The notes below the pieces were generated by a model that worked only from the letters and a program-made list of their open reading frames with translations, searched no databases and had not been told where the DNA came from. From the NCBI RefSeq assembly GCF_000429325.1, contig NZ_AUBQ01000015.1, positions 124,001 to 188,000 of the forward strand: a stretch of DNA of 64,000 nucleotides, in the 5' to 3' direction. The DNA is from Fundidesulfovibrio putealis DSM 16056 (lineage in GTDB: Bacteria; Desulfobacterota; Desulfovibrionia; Desulfovibrionales; Desulfovibrionaceae). Of the stretch, positions 41,835-51,383 are shown piece after piece; within the stretch, counting starts at the first letter, position 1; each line of letters starts with the position of its first letter. A program made the position numbers and the translations under genes.

Positions 41835-43816
41835 TTCGATCCACCCTGCTTCTTCAGGTAATCCGCGTAGGAGCGCCCTTCGGGCTTTTCTTTGTCCTGG
41901 CCAGCGGCGTCCGGGCTCTTCACGGGACAGAGGGAATCTGATTTGGCGGGAGCCCCCATCTTGGCCCGCTCGGAGAATGTGGGATCAAGGAAGAACAGAT
42001 TCTGCCGACCGTAGATCGGTGAGCGCCCGGCAACGAAAATGAGCATGTCACCTGGTTTCTTGGCCTTGTCGCCCTTTTTCTGGAGGCCGGGCAGCCGCAT
42101 GCATTCGTCGGGCGTCAAGAGCGCCCTGGCTGTTTCAGAAACGCTGACCGAGGCGTTTTTCAGATGGCCGCTACGTGAGCCGGACACGGAGGTCTTCTGG
42201 GTCAAGACCGTGGTCTTGCCCGTCATTTCCGACAACTCCTTGGCCGTTTCCAGAGTGTTCGGCGCGTAGGCGATGCGGATATGGCAGTTGCCCTTGATGC
42301 CGTTCTCTTTCCCGTAGGTCTCAATGAGCTGCTCGACGTTCTGGATGACGAGCATGTAGCTGATCCCGTATCCCGCCGCATAGGCGATGGACTTGTTGAC
42401 GATCTCCATCTTCCCGATGGACGTGAACTCATCCAGGAGCATCAGCAGCCGACGGCTGGGCTTCTTCTGTTCGCCGTTCTCGAACTCCATGCGTTCGCAG
42501 ATGCGTGTGATGATGAGGTTCAGTATGAGGCGGATCAGTGGTCGCAGCCGGTTGACGTCAGCCGGGCTCATGACCAGGTACAGGTCCACCGGAACCTCAT
42601 GATTCATGAGGTCGTGAACCCGGAAATCCGAGCGGGATGTGTTCATGGCCACGACCGGGTCACGATAGAGCGCCAGGTTGACCAGGGCGGTGGAGACGAC
42701 GCCGGAGCCTTCGTTCCCGGCCTTGTTGAGCATTTCCCTGGCAGAACTGGCGATGAACAAGTGGATATGCTCGCCGCCAGTGGCCCCGTTGGGGAAGCAT
42801 TCCTTGACGAGGGCCGCATGCTCCGTTTCGAGCATCTCCTGGAGCAACTCCTCGATGGTGCGGTTTTCATCAGCGAGCATGTTCCCGAGGTCGTGGAGGG
42901 TGGCGGTTCGTTTTTGCCGATGGCGCACCATGACAAGGCAATGGAGGAGCACCCCGGCAATGAAGGCGAATCCCGCCTTGCTCCAATGGTCCTGTAGGCC
43001 CTTGCCTTCCGGGTCCACGATCATGGTGGCGATGTTCTGGACATCCGGGATGGCCTGGAGGGTGTCCAGCCGCACCTCTTCAAGCGGATTGAAGCAGGCG
43101 CTGATTCCACTGGAGTCGGAAGGGTCAAACCGTAGAACCGTATGCCCAAGGGATTGGCGGTAACGTGAGGTCAGAGCCCAGTTCTCGCCTTTGATGTCCA
43201 GGCTCACCGTCGAGCCGGGATAGGAAAGGAGGGTTGGGATGATGATGCCCACGCCCTTGCCGGATCGTGTGGGCGCATAAAGGAGCATGTGTTCCGGCCC
43301 ATCATGGCGAAGGTAGCAGTGAGCCCAGGCTGGCCGGAGACGAAGCCACAGCCGGATCGCCTGCCAGCCATGGAACTGTTTGACCCATCCGCCGACATAA
43401 ACGCCACGGCCTTCCAGAAGGCCCATTTCGGAAATTTCTTCTTCCGCCGCCCAATGGGCCGAGCCGTGCAGGTCAGTGCGTCCCTTGGGCTTTCGCGCGC
43501 TCATCAGGGCGTAGCCGAGAATGAGCATCTGCGGGGCCATGAACAGCATCTGACCATGGAACACCGCTTGGCGCACAGCTTCATGCTGGCTCCCCAGCTG
43601 ATGCCAGATGATTATTTTCCAGGGGGCGTACCAGACCGTACCGAAAGCGGACATCCAAGGCAGGCCTAAGGCAGGCTGGTAGGCGAAGTACGCGGCGACT
43701 TGTTGTGTGGCCAGACTCAGACTGGCCAGGGCCAGAAGAAGGGAAAACAGCAGATACCCCCAGCGAAGAGCGGCTTTCTTCCGTCCAGGATCGCCGAGGC
43801 CGTACTGATTTTGCAT
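41831..43816 (-). CDS. traG: TraG/VirD4-type coupling protein
   Basis: A 661-residue type IV coupling ATPase with two N-terminal membrane segments. Walker A is in YAPTRSGKGVGIIIPTLL, followed by SLDIKGENW, and Walker B is LLMLLDEFTSIGKM. It links the relaxosome to the secretion channel. It follows trbI after a 67-base A-rich gap, which is wider than most gaps in this operon. Confidence 0.95.
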   Translation of the reverse strand: MQNQYGLGDPGRKKAALRWGYLLFSLLLALASLSLATQQVAAYFAYQPALGLPWMSAFGTVWYAPWKIIIWHQLGSQHEAVRQAVFHGQMLFMAPQMLILGYALMSARKPKGRTDLHGSAHWAAEEEISEMGLLEGRGVYVGGWVKQFHGWQAIRLWLRLRPAWAHCYLRHDGPEHMLLYAPTRSGKGVGIIIPTLLSYPGSTVSLDIKGENWALTSRYRQSLGHTVLRFDPSDSSGISACFNPLEEVRLDTLQAIPDVQNIATMIVDPEGKGLQDHWSKAGFAFIAGVLLHCLVMVRHRQKRTATLHDLGNMLADENRTIEELLQEMLETEHAALVKECFPNGATGGEHIHLFIASSAREMLNKAGNEGSGVVSTALVNLALYRDPVVAMNTSRSDFRVHDLMNHEVPVDLYLVMSPADVNRLRPLIRLILNLIITRICERMEFENGEQKKPSRRLLMLLDEFTSIGKMEIVNKSIAYAAGYGISYMLVIQNVEQLIETYGKENGIKGNCHIRIAYAPNTLETAKELSEMTGKTTVLTQKTSVSGSRSGHLKNASVSVSETARALLTPDECMRLPGLQKKGDKAKKPGDMLIFVAGRSPIYGRQNLFFLDPTFSERAKMGAPAKSDSLCPVKSPDAAGQDKEKPEGRSYADYLKKQGGSK

Positions 43817-43874
43817 GAAAACTATCTTCCTTGTTTCCGTTGTTGTTTGCTATCTTGCTTTCTTGTTTTTGTTC

Positions 43875-43885
43875 TTACGTGCTTT
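43875..43885 (-). repeat. AAAGCACGTAA motif, copy 3
   Basis: Overlaps the trbI stop codon and begins an A/G/C-rich leader on the minus strand before traG. Confidence 0.35.
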
Positions 43886-45086
43886 AGTTCTCGCGATAGG
43901 GCTCCCGGAAAACCAGGTCTTTGGTAACGACGACGTTGAAACGGTATCCGGGCCGGATTTCGAGCGTGGGCTTGATGTTCATGCCCTTGGAGAGGACTTG
44001 GGCCGTCGTCTGGCCCAACTGAGCGGCCAGGGAGGAAGCCATCTGCTGCTGGAGTGAAGGGGAAGCGTTGCTGGTGACGCCGGTGTTTGGCGTCACGGAA
44101 TCCACGGCCCAGGATGTGCCGCCGGTGATGAGGGACATCAACAGGGCGTTGCCGAAGATGCGGAAGTAGTGATTGTTTACCTCGTCGTTGAATCCGCTGT
44201 ATCCAGCGGCATCGGTCCCCGGCATGGATTCGAGAGTGATGGCCGAGCCGTCGGGAAAGATAATCCTGTTCCAGGCCACCAGCACACGGGACTGGCCATA
44301 GATGATTCTGGAATCGTAGACGCCGTAGAGCTTGGAGCCCTGAGGGATGAGCAGGTAACGGCCATCGGCTGTGTCGTAGACGTTCTGGCTTACCAGGGCG
44401 ACGAGCTGGCCAGGGAGGTCGGAGTTGATGCCCCCGATCATCGCGGATGGGATGATCGATCCCGTTTTGACCTCGAAAGGATGCCCAGCCATGCGGATGC
44501 TGGAGGACAGCCATTGACGGTCCGAAGTTTTGGAACGCTCGAGGAAGCCTTCCTTGTCTTTGTCAGCCGCAGGGTTGTAATCCCCCTGGGCTGCGCCCGA
44601 AAGACCAGGGCGATCAGCGGAGGCATTGGAAGAACGAGTTTCGCCACTCTGGGCAGCGACTTGCACCACGCCGGTCTTGTCCGGCGCGTTATCCTTCTCC
44701 TTCCCTTTGCGGACAGTCAGAGGCGAAGAAAGAGCAGCCATGGCAGCCTGATGTTTCTGTCTCCTCAGGTCTTCTCTTTCGCGACGCAGCTCAGGCGGTT
44801 CACTGCTCGTGACCACGACGATCTGCGGCTGCTCGTCCTTCTTCTGCTCCACAGGGGCGGGAGGGGGAGGCGTCGCCAATCCCATGCCGCCAGCATCGCT
44901 CACCAAAGGCTTGTCGTCGCGCGTGATGACCGCCGGTTTAGCCTTATCCTCCTTCTTGCCCTTGTCAGAGAAGTGGAGGGAGTAGACCAGAGCCCCAATC
45001 ACCACCATGATGGCGGCAGCGCCTGCAATGAGCGGCCACTTCCGCATTCTCTCTGTTTGCACGAGTACATTCGGATCGTTCGACAT
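43884..45086 (-). CDS. trbI: TrbI/VirB10-like channel protein
   Basis: A 400-residue protein from the ATG at 45086 (AAGGAAG upstream). One membrane segment (WPLIAGAAAIMVVIGALVYSLHF) is followed by a Pro-rich spacer (PPPPAPVEQ) and a C-terminal VirB10 beta domain with PSAMIGGINSDLPGQLVALV, YLLIPQGSKLYGVYDS, GTDAAGYSGFNDEVNNHY and GYRFNVVVTKDLVF. It spans the envelope and gates the outer channel. Unusually, the thin-pilus genes separate it from trbH. Confidence 0.93.
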   Translation of the reverse strand: MSNDPNVLVQTERMRKWPLIAGAAAIMVVIGALVYSLHFSDKGKKEDKAKPAVITRDDKPLVSDAGGMGLATPPPPAPVEQKKDEQPQIVVVTSSEPPELRREREDLRRQKHQAAMAALSSPLTVRKGKEKDNAPDKTGVVQVAAQSGETRSSNASADRPGLSGAAQGDYNPAADKDKEGFLERSKTSDRQWLSSSIRMAGHPFEVKTGSIIPSAMIGGINSDLPGQLVALVSQNVYDTADGRYLLIPQGSKLYGVYDSRIIYGQSRVLVAWNRIIFPDGSAITLESMPGTDAAGYSGFNDEVNNHYFRIFGNALLMSLITGGTSWAVDSVTPNTGVTSNASPSLQQQMASSLAAQLGQTTAQVLSKGMNIKPTLEIRPGYRFNVVVTKDLVFREPYREN

Positions 45087-45088
45087 CT

Positions 45089-46201
45089 TCAGCTTCCTTT
45101 GGCGCAAGTGGTACAGACGATGATGCGGCCATAGTCCGACATGGGATTGACCCAGCCCAGGGTGTCGTCAGTGGTCAAAAGCCGTAGATTCACCCGCCAT
45201 TGCGTCGGATTGAGGCTGGTGGCCCAGGCCTGGAACGCCGTCAGCGGGGGAGCTTCGGCTCCGGCGGCGGAGATGGAGGGCGCAACGAAAATCTCAGGAA
45301 CGGTATTGGTACCTGGAGGGCAGACAGGTTTCTCAATGACATCGCCATCCCTGGCCAGGGTGGCGGTTTTGAACAGAGTGCTGTTGCCGGTGTCGGCCAG
45401 GACTTCCATCTTGCCGTTGCGGCAGATGTAGAGCCCCTGGTTGGCATCGAGGAAAACCCTTCCTTCCACGGAAGCATCGCAGGTTTCGGAGCCAAAAGTC
45501 CGGGGGGTGAACTGGATTTCCTGGACGTTGCGGATGGCATGGTCCGTCATGTCCAGTTCCGTCTGCATAGCGTTGAGTTCAGGATGCCCAGGTACCGACA
45601 CGCGGTAGAGGAAATCCTGACCAAGGCTTGAGCTGTCGAAGGTGGCCAGCGCCCCGAGGTGGCCAGCACCTGGGGATGCGACTCCCACGCTGGCCAGGTC
45701 GAGAACCCAGCCGCCGAAGGCACCGCGAAGCGTCCCGGAAGCTTGCCCAGGGATATCCCCCGTGGGTATGAACCCTCCTGAACCGCCAGCCATGGCGGCA
45801 GCAGAGGGTACGATGGCCGTGCCGAATTTGGGCTTGCTGACATCGTGGCCAAGGCCACCCGTGGTGAGGATCACGGCCTGAAGGGCATTCGATGACGGTT
45901 GGCGGAAATGGATCTGATACGTCTGACCCCAGACGTTGTTTCCTTGGAAGCCCACCTGGAGGAAACTCTCAGCGACAAGAGGAGCCGTATCGATCGCAGG
46001 CCCGCTGGTTGCCGTTGTCTGGCCCAGCAAATTCGTCTGGTGCTTGCGCACATAAGCGGCTGTTGCCCGGCTTACCTGGCCAAGCTGGTCCGCAGCCTGA
46101 CGCTTCTCCAGCTCGTTGGAGCCCATCACCCAGAGGTTGGCCAGGGACGGCAGCAGTATGAACATGACCGCCATCGCGGCGACTACTTCAATGAGCTTCA
46201 T
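45089..46201 (-). CDS. pilV: PilV-like thin-pilus tip minor pilin
   Basis: A 370-residue protein with a pilin-like N-terminus (LIEVVAAMAVMFILLPSLANLWV) and the PilV-type segment NELEKRQAADQLGQVSRATAAYV. A long Gly/Pro-rich body contains four C-terminal cysteines. In IncI1 plasmids the PilV C-terminus picks recipient cells and is switched by a shufflon. Here I see no shufflon repeats or extra C-terminal cassettes next to the gene. It precedes trbI by 2 bases. Confidence 0.8.
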   Translation of the reverse strand: MKLIEVVAAMAVMFILLPSLANLWVMGSNELEKRQAADQLGQVSRATAAYVRKHQTNLLGQTTATSGPAIDTAPLVAESFLQVGFQGNNVWGQTYQIHFRQPSSNALQAVILTTGGLGHDVSKPKFGTAIVPSAAAMAGGSGGFIPTGDIPGQASGTLRGAFGGWVLDLASVGVASPGAGHLGALATFDSSSLGQDFLYRVSVPGHPELNAMQTELDMTDHAIRNVQEIQFTPRTFGSETCDASVEGRVFLDANQGLYICRNGKMEVLADTGNSTLFKTATLARDGDVIEKPVCPPGTNTVPEIFVAPSISAAGAEAPPLTAFQAWATSLNPTQWRVNLRLLTTDDTLGWVNPMSDYGRIIVCTTCAKGS

Positions 46202-46204
46202 GGA

Positions 46205-46633
46205 TTAATTCACCCCCACCACGCTGACGAGGCTTCCTTCGGGAACGAAAGCAGGCAAGGGAGTCGTCCCCCCGTGTCCGGGTTCCAGTTTGCCGCCGTC
46301 GGCCCGGCCAACTGCCTGGCTCCCCCAGAAGAGGGTGCGCGTGGCCTCGATTTCCCCGGATGAGGCCGGACCCCAAACGTAGAGGCAACCAGCCTCGATA
46401 CGGGCCTTCCAGGGCCGCATCATCGTCCAGCCAGTGGGAAGGTTCAGAGAAGAAGAGGCAATGTCTCCAGGCGTCTTGTGACCATTGAAAACGTAGAGAT
46501 AGACCTCGTTGCGGAAAACGCCGTAGTTCACCGCGATTGCCTGAGCCTGCTGTTCGTCTATGGAGTCCATGCTGACAAACCGCATCATGGCCATGACGCC
46601 CATGAGGAATGCGAGTACGATAAGGGCCTTCAT
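46205..46633 (-). CDS. pilM: PilM-like thin-pilus protein
   Basis: A 142-residue protein with a single N-terminal membrane segment (ALIVLAFLMGVMAMMRFV) and the IncI1 PilM pattern: NYGVFRNEVYLYV, LPTGWTMMRPWKARI and LYVWGPASSGE. Its ATG overlaps the ATPase stop by four bases. In IncI1 plasmids it is required for thin-pilus biogenesis; the biochemical role is unknown. Confidence 0.75.
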   Translation of the reverse strand: MKALIVLAFLMGVMAMMRFVSMDSIDEQQAQAIAVNYGVFRNEVYLYVFNGHKTPGDIASSSLNLPTGWTMMRPWKARIEAGCLYVWGPASSGEIEATRTLFWGSQAVGRADGGKLEPGHGGTTPLPAFVPEGSLVSVVGVN

Positions 46634-47655
46634 ACCGCCTTGAGCCCCTTGTCCACGAACAGATTGCGTTGCTGGCGCATGTCGTCGCCCAAGGTATGAA
46701 GCTGATTGTCCCGAAGCTTCGCCCTGATTCCTTTCATGCGGGTGGAGGCATCAGTGGACTGCCCATCGTAAGGGAAGGGCAACAGAAGGAACTGAGGTAC
46801 TTTCTGCAATCTCTCCTCGCATTCCAAATCCTGGAAGATGATGCCCAGAAGGGAGTTGGCCAGGTTCTCGCAGGCATTGGCTCCATCAATCTCCTGAGCC
46901 CAGTTGATGAGGCGCTCCAGCGCCGCCAGCACGTCAAAACCGTGGATGGTAGCCACCACGAGTTGCTGGCGGGAGCCGAGCGCCACACGCAGGGATTCGA
47001 TGGCCGCGTACTTCGTGTGAATCTCCCCGATGAAGATCACGTTCGGGCTGGCATAGAGGTGAGCCCGTTCAATGTGGGCGGCCAGCTCATGCTCTCCATG
47101 GATTTCCGTCTGGAAGCAGTAGCCGTGTTCCCCCCAGCTTCCGCCCAGAGGCAGTTCAGCCGGATTCTCGAAAGTTACCCCGTGGCCGCCAAACAATTTG
47201 AGCCTGGCGGACACCAGGGCGCTGGCCGTGGTCGTCTTGCCGCTGGCCTGTGCACCGGCGACGAGGATCAGGCCGTGACGCTGCCTCGGCATGAGCAGCC
47301 ATTCACACAGGAACTGAGGGAGCCCCAGACACCAAAGGTCTGGGACTTCGGCGGGAAGACGGCGCAGAAACCAGGTCCGGCCACCGTCAACGTCCTGGAA
47401 GTCCGCAACCCGATAATGCACGCCGCCGTGCTGAAAGCGGATCGTGGTGCGGCTGACCCGCATGCCGGATGTCGGGTCGAGTTGTCTCATGGACAAAAAG
47501 GCATCCATGAGCTTCTTGGGCAGATCACTGATTTCCGTCATGCATTCGCCGGGCAGTGAAACAAGCTGTTGTCCGGTATCCGGGCATCCCTTGAGTTTCG
47601 CGGACCCGTCCGGGAGAATGAGAAGGTCGGAGAACGTCAGGTCCGACAACACCAT
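46630..47655 (-). CDS. PilT-like secretion/retraction ATPase
   Basis: From the ATG at 47655 the 341-residue product contains a GspE/PilT-type ATPase. Walker A is VAGAQASGKTTTASALV. Downstream are Asp-box-like AAHIERAHLYASPNVIFIGEIHT and the His-box LVVATIHGFDVLAALERLI. It is separate from PilQ (49195), giving the thin pilus two ATPases, one probably for assembly and one for retraction or an accessory task. IncI1 R64 has only PilQ, to my knowledge. Confidence 0.78.
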   Translation of the reverse strand: MVLSDLTFSDLLILPDGSAKLKGCPDTGQQLVSLPGECMTEISDLPKKLMDAFLSMRQLDPTSGMRVSRTTIRFQHGGVHYRVADFQDVDGGRTWFLRRLPAEVPDLWCLGLPQFLCEWLLMPRQRHGLILVAGAQASGKTTTASALVSARLKLFGGHGVTFENPAELPLGGSWGEHGYCFQTEIHGEHELAAHIERAHLYASPNVIFIGEIHTKYAAIESLRVALGSRQQLVVATIHGFDVLAALERLINWAQEIDGANACENLANSLLGIIFQDLECEERLQKVPQFLLLPFPYDGQSTDASTRMKGIRAKLRDNQLHTLGDDMRQQRNLFVDKGLKAV

Positions 47656-47657
47656 GA

Positions 47658-48131
47658 TTACCTCGCCGTGAAGGTGATCGTGTTCGTTACCGAGGCACAC
47701 GCAGCCACGATGTCGGCGACTGTCCCCCCCGTCACGTCCGTGCCGTTGACGTTCACCGACAACCACGCGTCCGTCTGGAACTTGGCCAGCTTGGTGCACT
47801 CATCCTGGGGAATGGAGGTCAAGGTAATCGAAAAGGCGGACGTGCCATTGACTGGCGCAAGAGTGATATCGCCGCCGAAGGAATTTCTAAGGCTGGAGCC
47901 TTTGATAAAGGGCTTGGGAACCAACCCCGCTTGGAGTGCCAGAGCATTATCCAGACCGGTATAGTCGGAGCTGCCGGAGAACATCTGCTGAACCTGCATC
48001 CGCAGGGTGATGAGGTTCTGTTCCGTCTCGCCCAGCTTGGACGAGCTGAAGGCGGAATTAAGGCCGAGCGCGGCCCCGGCCAGGATGATCAGTCCAACCA
48101 GAATGGCACCAAGGGTTTCAAGAAGCGTCAT
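47658..48131 (-). CDS. pilS: PilS-like major thin-pilus prepilin (type IVb)
   Basis: A 157-residue prepilin. The mature pilin would start very close to the N-terminus (MTLLETLGAILVGLIILAGAALGL), with Glu at position 5. The body contains FSGSSDYTGLDNALALQAGLV, typical of PilS, and two cysteines (DECTKL, VAACASV) that could form the pilin disulfide. Its ATG overlaps the pilR stop. A prepilin peptidase gene (PilU) is not seen in the window. Confidence 0.85.
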   Translation of the reverse strand: MTLLETLGAILVGLIILAGAALGLNSAFSSSKLGETEQNLITLRMQVQQMFSGSSDYTGLDNALALQAGLVPKPFIKGSSLRNSFGGDITLAPVNGTSAFSITLTSIPQDECTKLAKFQTDAWLSVNVNGTDVTGGTVADIVAACASVTNTITFTAR

Positions 48132-49198
48132 CAGAATCCTCCAGAAGGCAGAAGTTGAGATTGCATCGAGCCGATGGCAGCCGCGATGAGGCTGACCAAG
48201 CCGGTCAAAGCGATTATTGCCGCGATGTTGAGCACCCGTGCCTGCTGCTTCACGAGTTCCACGCCATCGTTCATCCATTCGGCTGCAAGTTCGTGCATTC
48301 TGAGATGAAAGCCGGGCAGGGAAGCGTACACACGCAGATCGTCGACCATTTCTGAGTCGGGAAATTCCATCCCGCAGTCGTGGAGGGCTTCGCCGAAGTT
48401 CTTGCCGGTACCCGTCTCCAGGGCGATGGCCAGGATGCGTTCCCGAAGATACGCAGGGATGTGATCGGAATTGAGCATGTTCTCCAGGATATGCGTCAGC
48501 TGCATGCCCGAGCGCATGAGTGTGGAGACGGTGAACAACCACACGCAGCCCACGGTCAGCCTGTAGATGGACCACGGGGGCAGGTTTTCCATCAGAAGCC
48601 GGAATCTTCCGGTCCAGACCGGCAGGGTCAGGAGCGATGCGGCCAGAGCGCCCAGGAGGACCAGAAGGGCCACTACCCCCATGGGGGAGGTCACAAACGA
48701 GGTCGTCTTGTACAGGATCGCCGCCGCGCCGTGCCATGAAGATGGGTCCGAAAGCATGGCGAATTTTGGCATCACCACGATGGACACAACCAGAAGCAGC
48801 ACCACGATCATGGCCGACAAGAAGGCCGGATACGCCAAGGCGGAAGTCACAGCCCGCAGGATGGACTGTCTGGCGGTCAGCAGACTGGCCGCCAGTTCAA
48901 GACCTTCGGACAACTTGCCGGAACGTTGGCCGGAGCTTATGAGCATGACCTCTTCCGGTGTGGCGTATCCCGTCAGGCAGGCCCCCAGGTTATGCCCGAG
49001 GCCAAGGTACTCGAGTATCTGAGAATAGACCTTGGCGGTGTGCGAACGCCGCAGAGACGCCCGATGCTGCATCTGGCGCAGACTTTGATCCAGGTTGAGC
49101 CCGTGGCGGGTTTGAGCCGCCAGCTTCTTCCAGGTCCGCATACGCACGGACGCATTGAAGCTCAGGCGGTGCATGAAGTTGGACAATATCCCCATCAT
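48131..49198 (-). CDS. pilR: PilR-like inner-membrane platform protein (GspF/TcpE family)
   Basis: A 355-residue GspF-type protein with three membrane segments (LSAMIVVLLLVVSIVV, MGVVALLVLLGALAASLL and NIAAIIALTGLVSLIAAAI). It recruits the assembly ATPase and pilin to the inner membrane. It overlaps pilQ by four bases upstream and pilS downstream. Confidence 0.88.
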   Translation of the reverse strand: MMGILSNFMHRLSFNASVRMRTWKKLAAQTRHGLNLDQSLRQMQHRASLRRSHTAKVYSQILEYLGLGHNLGACLTGYATPEEVMLISSGQRSGKLSEGLELAASLLTARQSILRAVTSALAYPAFLSAMIVVLLLVVSIVVMPKFAMLSDPSSWHGAAAILYKTTSFVTSPMGVVALLVLLGALAASLLTLPVWTGRFRLLMENLPPWSIYRLTVGCVWLFTVSTLMRSGMQLTHILENMLNSDHIPAYLRERILAIALETGTGKNFGEALHDCGMEFPDSEMVDDLRVYASLPGFHLRMHELAAEWMNDGVELVKQQARVLNIAAIIALTGLVSLIAAAIGSMQSQLLPSGGF

Positions 49199-50733
49199 GA
49201 CCGCCCTCCCTGCATGAAGACCTGAGTGAAGTTGAGAGGCACTCCCAGGCGTTCTTCTGCGATGTAAGGGTCCACCAGCCCAGCCTTGATCAGATTGACG
49301 GCATGCTGGACGTAGCTTTCACCTCCCTTTTCCTTGACCCAGTATTCATGGGCTCGGGGAATGTTGCCCTCGCGCAGGTAGCCCAGCATTTCCTGATCCG
49401 TGGCAATGATCTCCGCCGCCACAGTCTGTCCGACCAGCCCTCGTTTGCTGCATTCGTCGCAACCTTCGCCACGGACGTAGACGCCCTCGCGGTCGTCAAG
49501 AACGCGGCTAAGGCGGTCTTGAACATCCTCGGGAACGTAATTGCTCCTCTCCTCCGGTTTCAGATCAAGCAGACGAACCTTGCACGTGGGACACAACACC
49601 GGAATGAGGCGCTGGTATTCCAGTCCGGCAAGTACGTTGTGGTCGCAAAGCTGCTCCAACGGGTTTCGGAAATGCGTGGCCAGGGTACTGACCATGCGCG
49701 CGATGATGCCGAAGGCGTTGTTGGCGTGGATTGTCGCCCACACCGCATGGCCGGTGAGCGCCGCGTCGATGGCGGCTATGGCCGCTTCAGTATAGCGGAT
49801 TTCTCCGATCATCAGCACGTCAGGATCGGAGCGCATGGCACCCGCGATGGCATCGCGGTAAGCGTCTGCGCGCCTCACCTTGTCGTTGCTCGAAATCAGC
49901 ACCTGGCGCACGCCTTTGAGCGGATACTCGGGCGGGTCCTCGATCGAGAAGTACGCCTTCTCCGGGTTCCGTTCGACCTGGGCCTCCATGACATGCTTGA
50001 GCAGGGTGGATTTCCCATGTCCGGTGGGGCCTGAGATGATGGTCAACCCGGTGCGCCGGGTTAAGTACTGGGCGGTGTTGCACTGTTCGGCAGTGAACCC
50101 GAGCCTGGTCATGCGCTCGGTCAGAGTTCCCGTGGCCGAGGTGGAGTCGTAAAGCAGTCGCAGGGACATGGACGTACCCACGCCGTCCTGAGCCAGGGTG
50201 CACTCCACCGGTTCGCTGTGCACACGCACTGAATGCACCTGGGGAGGCAGATAGTCCCGTTTGGCTATCCGACCGTCCTGGCGCTCCGAGGGGCTGAAAC
50301 AGGTGTCTGCGGACAGACTGAAATACCCGTAGAGACAGGAGATGACCAAACGACCGAAATCGCCATCAAGCTGGGTGTAATCCGTCAGCATGCCGAGAAT
50401 TCGGAACCGGATCATGGAGTAGGGGCCGAAGTCGATGATATGGATGTCAGTCGCCCCTGACAGGTAGGCCTTCATCAGCAGATCGATGGCGAACTGCTGG
50501 ACTTCGTTGTCTCCCTGACCGGTACGAGAAGCCAAGTTGGCGTATTTCCCATCAAATTCCTGCGGGGGATGAAATTCGTAGGTCACGATGCCGCGCCGCC
50601 GCATGTTGCCGACGAAGGACACCATTTCCAGGTTGCCCCGCAGCTCGGCGCTCATGTGCAGCATGCCATCCAACAAGGCGACCCGGCCTCGCATGGACTC
50701 CGGTACGCCCTCAACAAAGGTGTTCAGTTCCAT
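49195..50733 (-). CDS. pilQ: PilQ-like pilus assembly ATPase
   Basis: A 512-residue GspE-type ATPase. Walker A is ISGPTGHGKSTLLKHV, the Walker B region is DPDVLMIGEIRYTEAA, and the His box is GHAVWATIHANNAF. A C-terminal tetracysteine zinc site is formed by VLCPTCK and GCDECSK. It should drive thin-pilus extension. Confidence 0.92.
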   Translation of the reverse strand: MELNTFVEGVPESMRGRVALLDGMLHMSAELRGNLEMVSFVGNMRRRGIVTYEFHPPQEFDGKYANLASRTGQGDNEVQQFAIDLLMKAYLSGATDIHIIDFGPYSMIRFRILGMLTDYTQLDGDFGRLVISCLYGYFSLSADTCFSPSERQDGRIAKRDYLPPQVHSVRVHSEPVECTLAQDGVGTSMSLRLLYDSTSATGTLTERMTRLGFTAEQCNTAQYLTRRTGLTIISGPTGHGKSTLLKHVMEAQVERNPEKAYFSIEDPPEYPLKGVRQVLISSNDKVRRADAYRDAIAGAMRSDPDVLMIGEIRYTEAAIAAIDAALTGHAVWATIHANNAFGIIARMVSTLATHFRNPLEQLCDHNVLAGLEYQRLIPVLCPTCKVRLLDLKPEERSNYVPEDVQDRLSRVLDDREGVYVRGEGCDECSKRGLVGQTVAAEIIATDQEMLGYLREGNIPRAHEYWVKEKGGESYVQHAVNLIKAGLVDPYIAEERLGVPLNFTQVFMQGGRS

Positions 50734-51383
50734 GACACCTCCTGCTCGAAAGCCAGGATCGTGGATGTGTGGCCACGGCGGATGGAAACCCCCCGTCGAT
50801 CGATAGCGCTGACCACTCCACCGGAGAAACGATCTCCGGGCCGCAGGGATACCAGCTGCCCCGAGCCCAGCCGGACAGTCGCGGTGGATCGTCCATCCAC
50901 GCCCTGAATGGAGACCACCACCGGGGAAGCATCTTTGGCCTTCGGAACCAGAGTGGACTTGGGCAACTCTGGCAAAGCGATGGCCTGCGGCTGTACAGGA
51001 GCCGCCTTGGGTTGAATTTTTTCGCGCTCCTGCGCGATTGCGGCCTGGATGCGCATTTCTTCGAGCTGCGCCCGGAGGGTGGTGATCACGCCCAGGTTTC
51101 CGGCCACAGGAATGTGAGGTTCAGCCTTGGGAACCGTCTCGCCTTGGGCATTGGCCGTCGAAGTCTCGGGATGCCTGACTTGCGTCTCTTGAGACGACGG
51201 AGTTGGAATGTCCTTGCCGGGCTTGACGGTGGGCGTTTTGGGAGCCTTTGAGGACTGCGGTATGGGAGGCGGCGGAGGGGACATCCACTGACTCACAGCC
51301 AGCGATCCCATGTAAATCAGGGATACAGCCGCAAAAACACCGCCCACGACCCAGAAGATACGTTTGTTATCGAGGAATCGCAT
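50724..51383 (-). CDS. pilP: PilP-like thin-pilus protein
   Basis: From the ATG at 51383 the 219-residue protein has one membrane segment (IFWVVGGVFAAVSLIYMGSL), a Pro-rich linker, a helical region (TLRAQLEEMRIQAAIAQER) and a small C-terminal beta domain (VVVSIQGVDGRSTATVRL). The last resembles PilP C-domains that touch the secretin. It overlaps pilO and pilQ slightly. Confidence 0.82.
   Translation of the reverse strand: MRFLDNKRIFWVVGGVFAAVSLIYMGSLAVSQWMSPPPPPIPQSSKAPKTPTVKPGKDIPTPSSQETQVRHPETSTANAQGETVPKAEPHIPVAGNLGVITTLRAQLEEMRIQAAIAQEREKIQPKAAPVQPQAIALPELPKSTLVPKAKDASPVVVSIQGVDGRSTATVRLGSGQLVSLRPGDRFSGGVVSAIDRRGVSIRRGHTSTILAFEQEVSWN

Noticed and set aside
45089-46201. Shufflon at the PilV gene
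   Set aside because: No repeated recombination sites or alternative C-terminal segments are visible, and the gene touches trbI directly. The serine recombinase at 25816 is of the wrong type and distant.
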